A DNA stretch of 64,000 bases from Cephalotus follicularis (Eukaryota > Streptophyta > Magnoliopsida > Oxalidales > Cephalotaceae), in NCBI GenBank assembly GCA_001972305.1, contig BDDD01002891.1, positions 1 to 64,000 on the forward strand. The letters run 5' to 3'. The notes below the pieces were generated by a model. It was not told the DNA's origin and made no database searches. It saw only the letters and a list, made by a program, of their open reading frames with translations. Shown here piece after piece: positions 10,106 through 21,008 of this stretch. A program made the translations under genes and the position numbers. Every line of letters begins with the position of its first letter. The first letter of the stretch is position 1.

Positions 10106-10118
10106 TATGCCCCCCTGG
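10106..10118 (-). other. Polypurine tract of the Tat element
   Basis: On the minus strand the sequence reads CCAGGGGGGCATA immediately before the 3' LTR. A G-run next to the LTR is the usual primer for plus-strand DNA synthesis in LTR retrotransposons. Confidence 0.75.
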
Positions 10119-10513
10119 TCCTTGTTCTCTGAGCTTGGTCAGAGGAGGAGGACCAGAGTTGAGAGCCATGGCCCAGGCAAGCCTCCTATGCAATATTTCT
10201 TGGTAGTTCTTGTTAATACAAATGGGCTGAGGACGAGAGCGTTGCCTTGGTGGTTCCTCTGACGCACAACATAGTCTGCTTGAGCCGAGAACCAACACTT
10301 GACCTTTGGTCTGCCTTCACTGCCATTAACAGATCTCGAGTATTGAACCGTTATGATTAGCCTTTAAGTTGCGTATTAAGTACGCTTTCACACGTGGCAT
10401 GCCCAGAGCAATTCCCGCCTCTGCCTTTTCGTTTCCCGCGCTTGATTTGACGGTCAGACTTCCCACCGTTGGATCTAATGTGAGGTGGATGGCTAGGATC
10501 CGAGGAAGGGGCC

Positions 10514-10521
10514 TATAAAAG
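10514..10521 (+). promoter_or_regulatory. TATA box of the antisense gene in the Tat element
   Basis: CCTATAAAAGCC lies about 180 bp upstream of the first usable ATG (10696), in a GC-moderate region followed by a C/T-rich leader typical of plant 5' UTRs. It is on the strand opposite to gag-pol and outside the LTR, so it would be an internal promoter for the antisense gene. Confidence 0.6.
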
Positions 10522-10695
10522 CCTTTGTGCTTTACCATTACCACTTTTACTTCCCCAATCTTCAGAAATCACACTACTTTTTCTCCAGAGCCTGTTGAAT
10601 TTGCAGTACCTCCAGTTTCTTTTCTTCTTCAACTCAAAATTTTTGGTAAGTTCCTACCACTTTGTGCTTTCCTACACCGTTTTCTTCTTCTTTTA

Positions 10696-13151
10696 ATGGA
10701 TAACCAAGAACTATCTTCTGGGTCTTCTTCTTCTTCTTCTGCTTCCCCCCCTGACTGTAGCACCTTTGGCTATGGTGGTACCCCCCATTGAAGGTCCACA
10801 TAATGTAGAAGGTAGTGTAGGGGCTGCCGTGGGTGTCCCTGATGCACCCACTGCAGAGGCCAATCCTCTGGCTGAGGACTGTGACTTTGAGTTGAGTAAA
10901 CTCAGTCTAGCCGAGGTCAAAGGTCTTACCAGAAAGTATAATCTTCCTCGTGGATTGACCTTTGATATTCCTAGGGATCCTCGGATAGTTATTGAGAGCC
11001 GAGAAGGCCTTTTTGTGGTCTTCGAAGCTGCTCTTGCCCATGGTCTGAGGGTCCCTGTTCCCTCTTTTGCCATCTCGGTCCTTTTGAACTTTAGTCTTCA
11101 TCCTTCTCTTCTACAACCTCAGTCTTGGGGTTTCATGATAGGCTTCCTAGTTAGATGTATAGAGTCCGAGGTGACAGCTACTGTGAATCTCTTCAAGGAG
11201 TTCCATGTCATCTCGGCCACTCCCAAAACAAATGGGTATTTCTTCAAATCCCATTCCGGGGTTAAAAAACTCCTTCTCAACCCCACCCAATCAATAAAAA
11301 ACTGGAGAAGAAAATACTTCTTAATAAAAGACTTTGAGGGATTCATTCCCTCACCTTGGTGCACGTCTTTGGACATCCCCTTTCTAAATAAAAAAGCCCG
11401 CCTGTCCTCGGCTGAGAAAATAGGACTTAACAAGCTCCTGGCTCTTGAGCCAGAAGACGTAAACTCCACAGTATCCGAGGATCGTCTGGTCCATGCAGGA
11501 CTTAGTGTGGTCCTTGATCATGGGTCCTCCTCGGACGGATCTGAGGAGGAAGAATCAGAAGGCGAGGAAGAGCAGGGTAGTCCACCACACCCAGTGTCTG
11601 AGAGAACTTGTATAACACCTTCGTCTTCTCTGTCTCTTTCATTTGCACTGTTTTTAATAACCCTTGCATTCTCTGATCTCTAACTGTGACTTTCTTGTCT
11701 TCTTTCAGCAATGGGTCCTCGCCGAGATCTATCTGCCATCCTTAAGTCTGTTGATAAGAGGAGGGCCTCTTCTTCTGGGGCTCAGCCCAAGGGAAAGGCT
11801 CCTGCTGCCGAGAAAGCAAGGCCGCCGATCAAGACACCTCCTCCTCCTCCTGCTAGGGTCTCGGTAACTGTGACCGAGAAAAGGAAGGAGACCCACAAGA
11901 GGCCGGCCGACCAGACCACCTCAACTGAGCATGCTCCTCTGTCCAAGAGGAGTAGAAAGGGGAAGGCCGTAGACGGCTCCGAGAAGGTCCGGGAAGTTGA
12001 GGATGTGGCTGCCCTCGGAGCTAGTTCCCAGGACCCTATCATCCTTTCCCCATCTCTGACGGTAGACCAACTGCTTGATGGGTTGGACTTTGAGAGCTTG
12101 TGCTTGAATGATCCTGGAGTACCTCAACGACTCAGCCGTCTAGTCTTCATGCCCCGGGAGTTGGAGGCAAGGCAGAGATGGACTAATGAAGATTTGTCCA
12201 CCGTTTGTCTGAAGAGGCAACTAAGGGTAAGTGATCTCTTCCTTGGTCACTTCAATGTTTCTTGCACTTTGAATCTTTATAATATCTAACACCCTTTATT
12301 TCTTCTTGCAGTCTCTGAATGATACCCAGCTACTTGTGGACAACCTCCGTACGGTTTTGGCTAGGGACCGAGAACTGAGGTCGAGCATGGCCACCCTTGA
12401 AGAAACTGCTCGCTCGGCCCAAGCCCAGCTGAATGAGGTTTTGAAGGCTCAGGAGTCCCTGGCCGAGGAGAAGAGGCAGGTAGTTGAGGACTTGAGGGAG
12501 AGGACAGCCAAGATGAAGGTGATGGATGCCAAACTAAGACAGGCTGAGGAGAAAACCCATGGCCTGGTGGCCGAGCTTCAACGGCAGCAGATGAGAGATG
12601 AGGAACAGCTGAGAAGGGCCCAACATCAGGCCATGGACGACTTCAAAAATTCGGAAGAGTTCAAGGAGTTGCTGAGGTCCTCGGTGGAGGAGTTCAAGGG
12701 CTCCGAGGAGTTCGATGATGCAGTCTTTGAGGAGTCGTCTGAGTACTTTCGCCGAGGCTTCTACGCTTGTCGGAACTGGGTGGCTTCTCTAACCTCTGAT
12801 CTTCCTTTGGATGAGGTGGTGTGTTGTCAGTCCGCCGATGCATTTGACTTCTATCCTGAAGGGATTGATGAGGTTGAGGACAGGGTCCGTCAGAGGTTGG
12901 CTCAAGAGACCTCGGCTGCCCCCGTGGGCGAGACGACAACTCCTACTTCTCCTGAAGTAGTCATTCTTGCTGAGGATCATGCTACCTCCTCGGATCCAAC
13001 AACTATTCCCTCTGCTCTTCCTCCTTCCTCAACTCCTGAAGACATTTTTGCTGGGGTTGGAGAACCTCCTCTGCCTTCTACCGAAGCCTTCTTCCCTCCT
13101 GCACCTTCCGAGGATCCTCCCTCAGAGCAAGAGGATGCTGCTCAGGCTTAG
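10696..13151 (+). CDS. Spliced antisense ORF of the Tat element (PF04195-type 'putative gypsy type transposon' protein)
   Basis: Three exons fit perfectly: 10772(or 10696)-11576, 11709-12226 and 12312-13151. Introns 11577-11708 and 12227-12311 have GT..AG ends, pyrimidine-rich 3' ends and compatible phases (1 and 0), giving a product of about 720 residues. Residues about 85-190 (exon 1) match the PF04195 pattern: HGLRVPVPSFAISVLL, W.F..GFLVRCIESEV, LFKEFHVI, WRRKYF. Exon 2 is rich in Pro, Lys and Ser with an SKRSRKGK nuclear-localisation-like patch. Exon 3 is a long coiled coil followed by a paired NSEEFKELL/GSEEFDDAV motif and a Pro/Ser/Glu-rich tail. Antisense extra ORFs between pol and the 3' LTR are known in some Tat-lineage elements; their function is unknown. 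The ATG at 10696 opens a Ser-rich frame that is out of phase by one base in a C-run near 10745-10751. ATG 10772 is the first in-frame start otherwise. Confidence 0.8.
11577..11708 (+). other. Intron 1 of the Tat antisense gene
   Basis: It begins GTAGTCC after ..GAGCAGG and ends CTTGTCTTCTTTCAG. Splicing leaves one base of a codon, which the first two bases of exon 2 complete. Without splicing the frame meets a stop at 11683. Confidence 0.7.
12227..12311 (+). other. Intron 2 of the Tat antisense gene
   Basis: It begins GTAAGTGATC and ends TTTCTTCTTGCAG, 85 bp long and T-rich, as expected for a plant intron. Exons on both sides are in phase 0. Without splicing a stop follows at 12289. Confidence 0.8.
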
Positions 13152-14408
13152 TTTTTCATTTTTCTTTTGTAATAGCTTTTGGCTTCCCTTTACTTGTAAT
13201 CTTTTTTAAACATTAATGAAAGGAACCTCTTTCTCATCCTCTGTCTTTGCATTTGAATTTTTCTGCTAAGTGTTGTGGTTGTTAATAATTCCCTTAGGAA
13301 TTTCTGTCTTCATGGTAATCTCGGACTTCTCACATAAGTGAACACTTAACTTCAAAAGAACTTAAGTAACTTTAAGAAAAGTATAAGTAAAGGAGGCTTT
13401 GCCTTCTCGGACTTGACCTTCTCAGAATACTCAAATACTTGAACTTGAAAAATATAAGTATTGATGATTCCCTTGGGAATTTTATTCTTGTTGTGACCTC
13501 GGACTCCTCATATAAGTGGGGAATTAACTCCACGGGGATTTAAGTAATCAATAATGAAAGAACAAGCCCTTTCATTCTCGGACTTAATCAACTCCACGCG
13601 TGCTTGAGCTTTAAGTGTATATGTATATTGACAGTTCCTTAAAACCTTTAACTTAGCACAAATCACTAACCTTTGGAGGGCGAGGTCACACAATTTTGAT
13701 AGTCCACGTAGGACCCTTTTGCTCTGAGAGTACTTTAATTTGACAGCATCTCAGTCTTCATGATATCTTTGTACTCATAGTTTGAGTTCTTGGTCTGCTC
13801 GGACAAGTTCCCATGGGTTTGCCGAGGAGAGTATCGTCTGACCTAGGATGTTCTAGGACAGGTCGGCTGAGCTTTCAGTCCTCTTAGAGACACTTGTGTT
13901 AAAGTGCTCAGTCCGACGAGCTTGATCGTTGCGAGTTCCCATGGATTCGCCTTTCAAGTCGCGATTTTAAGTCTGGTTGGGCAAGTTCCCATGGTGTTGC
14001 CAACCAGTTGGCTCCTCGGAAGGAGGCTTTTTATCGGCTCCTCGGAAGGAGTCTTTTTCTTGCTCCTCGGAGGGAGGCTTTTATTGGGCTCCTCGGAAGG
14101 AGACTTTTGAATGAGCATCCTTGGATGCTTTTGAATGCCTGTTTAGCTGGCCCGCGTGAGACCTCGGCTTGTATTGATTTTCTTCTTTGAGAATTAGCCT
14201 ACGTAAGGCTTAAGAAACCTCGGATCTTGGTGCCCCCTTGAGGGCATGGTCCGGGATGCTTTAAGTAGATCTGAGGGAGCTGATCGGTGGCTGTTCAGAG
14301 GTTTGAGGACTTGAACATTAGACCTCCGGTCCCTTGCAAACTTGGAACTATAATGTTGAACATAGATCTTGAAAAAATTTCAAATTTTCATTGAAAATAT
14401 CTTACAAT
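13152..14408. other. Tat element spacer between antisense gene and pol
   Basis: Non-coding. It contains the probable 3' end of the antisense transcript (TAATGAAAGG near 13215 as a weak poly(A) signal), scattered CTCGGAC phrases, and GGAATTTyTGTCTTCATG / GGAATTTTATTCTTG repeats around 13300 and 13475. The four-unit palindromic repeat at 14011-14110 is listed separately. Confidence 0.6.
14011..14110. repeat. Four tandem CTCCTCGGAAGGAG palindrome units
   Basis: Units start near 14011, 14037, 14062 and 14088, about 25-26 bp apart. Each contains CTCCTCGGAAGGAG (the third reads CTCCTCGGAGGGAG), a near-perfect palindrome, separated by CTTTTT-type linkers. They lie about 300 bp beyond the pol stop inside the Tat element. 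Confidence 0.9.
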
Positions 14409-17400
14409 TTATTGATAGTACTTCCTCAGATGCTCGGCATTCCAAGCTCTGGCAATCTCCCTACCCCCCAAAGTTTCAAGTTTGAATGTTCCTCGGCGGA
14501 GGACTCTTTTGATCTTGTATGGCCCTTCCCAGGTTGGGGCTAGTTTTCCTCTGGTACCAGTAGGATCTGCTACGGCTGAGTTTCGTAGAACCAAGTCTCC
14601 TTGCCTTAGTGGTCTTGGGCTTACTTTCTTGTTATAATAACGGCTTACCCTCTGTTGGTAGGCTGCAACTCTGATTGCAGCTTTGTCTCTGAGCTCTCCT
14701 ACAAGGTCAAGGAGGCATCTCAACCCTTCTTTATTGTTATCTTCAGTGAAATGTACAACTCTTGGGGATTGCATTCTGACCTCCACTGGTATCATAGCCT
14801 CGGCCCCAAAACATAGATTGTATGGGGATTCTCCTGTTGTAGTTCGAGGAGTGGTTCTATATGCCCATAACACACTTGGTAGCTCCTCGGTCCACCTTCC
14901 TTTGCTGTCTTCTAACCGTTTTTTCAAGCCCGAGATGATCTCCCTGTTGATTACCTAGGCTTGACCGTTGCTTTGAGGATAGGCTACTGAAGCTAGCCTG
15001 TGTTCTATCCTCCATTCTCTGCAGAAGTCTCGGAAAGCTTGACAATCAAACTGTTTATCATTATCTGTGATAATGGTCCTCAGAACTCCAAACCTGCAGA
15101 TGATTGACTTCCACACAAAGCTTTCTGTGTTCTTCTCTGTAATTGTGGCCAAGGGCTCTGCCTCTACCCACTTGGTGAAGTAATCCACTGCTACAATGAG
15201 AAACTTCCTCTGGCCCGTAGCCATTGGTAGTGGTCCGACGAAGTCCATTCCCCATTGTGCAAAGGGCCAGGGGGCCGTTATTGATGTCAGAGGTTGAGAA
15301 GGCCTTCTGCTTATGTTGGCGTTCCTCTGACATTTGTCACACTTCCTTACTAAGTTTATTGCATCTTGATGCATAGTTGGCCAGTAGTAACCTTGCCTTA
15401 ACAGTTTGTGAGACAAAGTTCTGCCCCCAGTGTGGTTGCCACAAATTCCTTCATGAACTTCCCTCAGAGCATAATCGGCCTCTGAGGGGTTTAAACATCT
15501 TAGCCAAGGGAAAGAGAAAGACCTTTTGTAGAGGATTCCATCTCGGAACTGGAACCTGTTTGCTCTGTAGACTAGCTTCCTCGCCTCTGCTGGGTCCTCA
15601 GGCAGAATCCCATCCCTTAGCCAAATAACAAAGGGAGTCATCCAGTTTGGCTCCTGTGGATCATCTATGTCCATTACCTCTGCTTGGGAGATGGTTGGAC
15701 GCTCCAGGTAATCAACTAGCACTGTTTGGCTCTTCTCCAACTCCTCTGCCGTTGCTAGCTTTGAAAGCTGGTCTGCTCTGACATTTTCTGCTCTTGGCAC
15801 TTTTACTATTCTCAAATCTTCGAAGGCCGACTTCAGACCTTGGAAATGGGCTAAGTAGTTTTTCATGAGCTCTTCTCTGGCCTCGTACTCCCCATTTTCC
15901 AAACCAACCACTAGCTGAGAATCGCTTGAGGCTTCAATCCTCTGCACCTCCAAGTGTTTGGCAATTGTCAACCCAGCTATCAAAGCTTCCCATTCAGCTT
16001 CATTATTTGTGGCTTTGAATTTGAATCTCAAAGCATACTCCAATGTCCAACCATTAGGACTTGTCAATACTAACCCTGCCCCACTGCCGGTGAGACATGA
16101 GGATCCATCCACTGATAGCTTCCATATCCCCTTCTCACTCTCGGAAGGGTTCTCCTCCATACACTCCGTAGGTGTATTATCTCCAACAAAGTCGGCCAGT
16201 ACCTGAGATTTGATTGCTGGTCTGGACTCGAACTTCACATCATACTCGCCTAGTTCAACTGACCACTTGATGAGCCTGCCCGAGGTGTCAGGCTTGGCAA
16301 GAACTTGTTTGAGTGGTTTGTCAGTCAGAACCTTGATTGTATGGGCTTGAAAATATGGCCTTAACTTTCTGGCCGAGATAATTAAAGCATACACATACTT
16401 CTCCACCTCTGGGTACCTCCCCTCTGCATCGTTTAAAGCCTTGCTCACATAGTACACAGGCTTTTGAACTTTGTCCTCTTCTCGGACTAGCACTGCACTC
16501 ACTGCGCCCGAGGTGGCTGCGAGGTACAAATACAAGTCTTCTCCATACTTTGGTTTTGAGATCAAGGGAGGAGAAGCCAGATACTCCTTTAACTTATCGA
16601 AGGCTGCTTGACAGTCGTCGGACCACGAGAATCCCTTGGGATCTCTAAGTATCTTGAAGAAAGGGAGACATTTCTCTGCTGACTTAGAAACGAATCGGCT
16701 TAAGGCTGCAATCTTTCCATTTAACCTCTGCACATCCCTGATGGTTTGAGGTGGCTTCATGCCTTGAATTACCGAGATCTTCTCTGGATTGGCTTCTATT
16801 CCTCTGCTAGAAACCATGAATCCGAGGAACTTCCCTGAGGTGACCCCAAATGTACACTTGGAAGGATTGAGCTTCATATTATGTCTCCTCAATACTTCAA
16901 ATGTCTCCTCCAAGTCTTTTACATGTGGGCTCCTTGCTGGGGTCTTGACGAGCATGTCGTCTATGTACACCTCCATATTCTTTCCTATCTGAGGTTCAAA
17001 TATCTTGTTAACCAAGCGCTGGTAAGTGGCCCCTGCATTCTTCAAGCCAAAGGGCATAACCTTATAGCAATACATACCTCGGTCAGTTATGAATGCTGTC
17101 TTGCTTTCATCTGACTGATACATGGGGATTTGATTGTACCCGGAATAAGCATCCAAGAAGCTCAATAACCTGTAGCCCGAGGTTGCATCCACCAGCTGGT
17201 CTATCTTGGGGAGAGGGAAGTTATCCTTTGGGCAGGCCTTGTTAAGGTCCGTGAAGTCTATGCACATCCTCCACTTGCCATTAGCTTTTTTGACTAACAC
17301 AGGATTTGCTAGCCAGTCCGAGTAGTGTACTTCTCGGATAAAGCCTGCCTGTAGGAGCTTGCTCACCTCCTCGGCTATTGCTTCCTGCCTCTCAGGGGCA

Positions 17401-20060
17401 AAGTTCCTCTTCTTTTGTCTGATCGGTGGTCTGGATGGGTCCACACTCAGCTTGTGAACCATTACTTCTGAACTAATGCCAGGGACCTCCTCAGCCGACC
17501 ACACAAACACATCCTTATTATCACGGAGGAATGTTATTAACTCCTCCTTCTCCGCCTCTCCAAGCTGTGAGCCAACTTGAAGTACTTTCTCATCATTGCC
17601 CTCTTCCACGGGCACTTGGAGAACATCTTCAACGGGCTGTGGACGCTCAGGTTCCATGTCCCCTCTGAGCTCCACATTAGCTATGGTAAGAACCTTGCCT
17701 TTCCCTTTATCCGAGATGGCAGTTTTGTAACATCTTCTCGCCACCTCCTGGTCTCCTCGGACCTCCCCCACACCAAACCTTGTGGGAAACTTCATGAGTA
17801 AGTGTCTCGTAGACACTATGGCCTCCAACAAGTTCAGTCCTGGCCGTCCTACTATAGCATTGTAAGGGCTTGGGGTGTCTACCACCAAAAATGTCATCTC
17901 GACCTGAGACTGACGTGGGGCTATTCCTGTAACGACGGACAGGTTGATAGATCCCAGAGGATGGATCGTTTCACCTGCAAAACCAACCAGTGGGGTTTTA
18001 ACTGGCTTCAACTGGTCGGCCGGTATCCTTAGTTGATCGAATGCATGCTTATATAGGATGTTGGCCGAGCTGCCATTATCAATAAGAATCCTCTTCATGG
18101 TAAAGAGTTCTACCAGAAGGGTCACTACCACTGGATCATCATGAGGAAGACGTACTCCCTCATAGTCCACCTCTAAGAAGGATATTACCTCCTCTTCTCC
18201 ACCAGTTCTCAGCCTTTTGCTGTGGGGAACTTGTTGCACAGCAAGGGACTGTCTCCCATAGGCTTTCCTTGCATTTGAGTCGTCGCCCCCAGACGCGACC
18301 CCGCCAGAGATGGTGTGGATGACACCTCTGGGTTGTTGCTGTTGTTGCTCCTCTTGCTGTCGAGGAGCCTCTTCTCTTCTCTGCTCTCTTCTTCCATGAG
18401 GAGCATCTCTGTCAACGTACTTGCGTAGATGTCCCTTCCTTATCAGGTCCTCAATCTGATTTTTCAATTGTCTGCATTCCTTGGTGTCGTGGCCATGGTC
18501 ACGATGATAACGGCAGTACTTCTCTACACTTCTGTTCTCTGCCGGGGCCCTCATCTTCTCGGGCCACTGGAATGGGACCTTATCTTGCTCCACTGCAAGT
18601 ATCTTTGTACGCGTATCCAGGAGAGGAGCAAAAGTATTATAAGATGGTATTGGTGCTCCACCCCTGGATGTCCCCTCTCGCCTAGAAAGCTTGTGTCTGA
18701 GGTCTCCCTTAGACAGGTCCGACCTTTCCTTCCTCTTCTCTCTTCTTTCGGGTGCATTTCGTGAATGCTCCCTATTCTCCTCCGGTTGGCCAGTCCAAGA
18801 TGCTTTTTGCTTCCTGGCCAACATCTCCTCCTCGGCATTAACATACCTCTCTGCCCTTCTCAGCAACTCTACCATATCTTTTGCTGGCTTCTTCAGCAGG
18901 GAGAAAGTGAATTTGGAATTGCTCCTCAGCCCATTATTCAAGGCTGCCAGAGCAAAGGATGACTCCAGGTCTTTCACTGTAAGAGATTCCTTGTTGAACC
19001 TGGTGAGATAGTCTCTCAACGTCTCATCCTTTCCTTGCACCACGTTGATGAGATGGGTAGAGTTCCTCCTCTGCGTGGTGCTGTTGAGGAACTTTGTCAC
19101 AAATAGCTCCGTAAGCTGATCGAAGCTCTTCACTGAATTTTTGGCCAAGGTAAAATACCATGCCTGGGCAGCTCCAGTTAAAGTCACTGGGAATCCTCGG
19201 CAAAGCATGGCATCCGAGGCCTGATGCATCCACATTGCCTGGATGTAAGTACGCACATGCTGAATGGGGTCCGTGGACCCATCGTACTTATCAAGATTTG
19301 GGTTGCGAAACCCACTGGGGACTGGCTCTGCTGTGATCTCGGCTGTGAAGGGGTGTGCATTGATATTTTGCACCTCAGATAGGTGCCCCCTTTGTTGTTC
19401 CACTCCTTGGAACCTCCTTTCAAAGTCTGCCAGCCTCCTGTTCACTGCCTGCTCCACCTCTTCAATGTTCCTCACTCTGCTGGAGACATGTGACCCTCCA
19501 GCCAACGAGACTGGGGGATTGACCCTACTTCCTCGGGCAGTACCAGCTCTGCGCGGAGCATTAGAACGTACTTGTGCCTCCTCTGCTCCCCTCTCCTGCT
19601 GTCGAGGATCCACATTCATAGGCTGGTGCTGAGGGTGTCCTCTCCTGGGATCATTGGGATGATCCCTTGCAGTTGAGGACTCTGCTCTATGAGACGCATT
19701 GATCTCAAGCCTCCTTCCCAGGGGATTATTGTCCCCTGACCGCCCAAGGGGAAGTTCATCTCCCCTCGGCGGGTTTCGCCTGGCACCACGTGGGTGCCTT
19801 GTCTCCACCTCTGGCCTCTGGGGGCCAGACACTCCTCGGACCACTGGACGAGCAGGCCCGGCTTGTTGTTGGTTGGCCAAAGTTGTGACCAACAGATCTG
19901 TGACGCGCTCCAATCCTTGGAGGAATTGGTTGAGTTGCTCCCCTATAACGGGAGCTGGATCCTGTGCCACCACTTGGGCTACTTCTTCAGGAGGAGCTAT
20001 GTTCTCCTGGCGTTGTTGGCTGCCAGTGGCTCCAACTAGGGTGTTCTTCCTTGGAGGCAT
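14409..20060 (-). CDS. Tat gag-pol polyprotein, one in-frame TAG at 14955-14957
   Basis: A single frame of about 1,883 codons. Gag spans about 240-420, followed by a C-x2-H-x4-H-x4-C finger (516-529). The aspartic protease has DNGSSANI at 661. Reverse transcriptase has YIDDM at 1032. The first RNase H (about 1165-1300) lacks an obvious catalytic set. The second, archaeal-type RNase H (about 1313-1440) has VDGSS, NNEAE, SSDSQ and RADQ acidic motifs. The integrase HHCC finger is H1536/H1543/C1574/C1577, with core D1606 and D1666. The TAG falls 36 residues after D1666, exactly where the catalytic Glu of the D-D-35-E triad belongs. The same frame then continues 180 codons to 14409. The start MPPRKNT lies just downstream of the PBS. 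Except for that codon the protein looks intact. Confidence 0.95.
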
Positions 20061-20085
20061 GATTGGTGATGACTTTTTGTAGCGC

Positions 20086-20103
20086 TTCCCACAGACGGCG
20101 CCA
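20086..20103 (-). other. Primer-binding site of the Tat element
   Basis: On the minus strand TGGCGCCGTCTGTGGGAA begins two bases after the 5' LTR. The first nine bases match the 3' end expected for plant tRNA-Asp-type primers used by many Ty3/gypsy elements; I cannot decide the exact tRNA. Confidence 0.75.
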
Positions 20104-20105
20104 AC

Positions 20106-21003
20106 TGTTGATACAGAAATCCTTCTCTCAACAGTATCCTACGTGGAGGACTTTGATTTGTAGAGAGAAACGCTTGTCACTTATGCCTTTAAGGAAGAAC
20201 TTGATCTCGACCACCTGCACAAAGCAACAATAATGGTGAAGGCCCAGGAGGTTGTTCTCCCGGGGACACTCCGACGCTCAAGTTAGACAAGATGCAGGTG
20301 AAATTATGCTCTCTTGAATGTAAAAATTACTGACCTTTGTTCAGTGTGTTAAACTTGTATTTATAGTGGAATTCTGTAACTGAATGAGCGTGTGAATCGG
20401 ATTGATCGTTATCCCCTAGGAAGTGCCGAGGATCTCGGACATCCCCTTATCTCCGCCTGTAATGTAGCCACTTTCCTTTTGTTTGTAGTTGATTGGGACT
20501 CTATCTCTTTATTTGGATAAGCTTATATCCCAACAAACCTGGTAATGATTATCCCCTTATCCCGTAGATAAGGTTAAGGTCCTCCATTATGGGATGATAT
20601 TGGTTGTGATATCTCTGCAGAGGAAGGTCGGTCTGTGCTGTAGATCCGAGGATAGAAGTAGTGTGAGTTCGTCCGAGGAAGAGGTCCTCAGTTTATGTGT
20701 ACAGGAGACCGTATCTCCTGTTCTCCACCTGATAAATACCTTGGGCCGAGGTAGTCCTCGGCCCTTGCCCAGTAAATATGGTTGTCTTCCCCTGAGTCCA
20801 AGGAGTGCTCTCGGACTTGTGGTCTCAATGTATTGTCCTAAAAAAATAATGAACCTCGGTTCTTGGTCCGAGATGGCCATTCTTTGCCATGGGTGTTCTC
20901 CTCGGCACGGCTTGCTGACAAGTCTCTAATCCCCCATGGACAGTTGGTCAAGTCTGCAGTGGACACGTGTCCTTGCTATTATAAGTATATTTTTCCTCCA
21001 TCA
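20106..21003 (-). repeat. Tat element 5' LTR (right copy)
   Basis: It has TG..CA ends, 898 bp, the same length as the left copy. On the minus strand a TATA box (CTATAAATAC at about 20357-20366) lies about 640 bp into the LTR and would drive the gag-pol transcript. Confidence 0.96.
20357..20366 (-). promoter_or_regulatory. TATA box in the Tat 5' LTR
   Basis: The reverse complement of GTATTTATAG reads CTATAAATAC. Its position within the LTR and orientation toward gag-pol fit the genomic RNA promoter. It is conserved in the other LTR. Confidence 0.6.
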
Positions 21004-21008
21004 GTTAC

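Larger units (their letters stand above)
9208..21003 (-). mobile_element. Full-length Ty3/gypsy Tat-lineage retrotransposon (11.8 kb)
   Basis: Two LTRs of equal length (898 bp each), a 5-bp target duplication GTTAC, a primer-binding site (20086-20103), a polypurine tract (10106-10118), one long gag-pol frame on the minus strand and a spliced antisense gene on the plus strand. The presence of an extra archaeal-type RNase H after the normal one places it in the Tat lineage. By eye I count about 17 differences between LTRs, near 2%, so insertion is fairly recent. Only one nonsense codon disturbs gag-pol. The element sits inside a LINE reverse transcriptase. Confidence 0.96.

Noticed and set aside
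9676-10132. Overlapping open frames of 80-130 codons
   Set aside because: They lie wholly in the Tat LTR and recur at 20587-20929 in the other LTR; no domains, both strands open.
14955-14957. TAG as programmed read-through site within Tat pol
   Set aside because: It falls inside the integrase core at the catalytic Glu codon, not at a gag/pol boundary, so a point mutation is far more likely.
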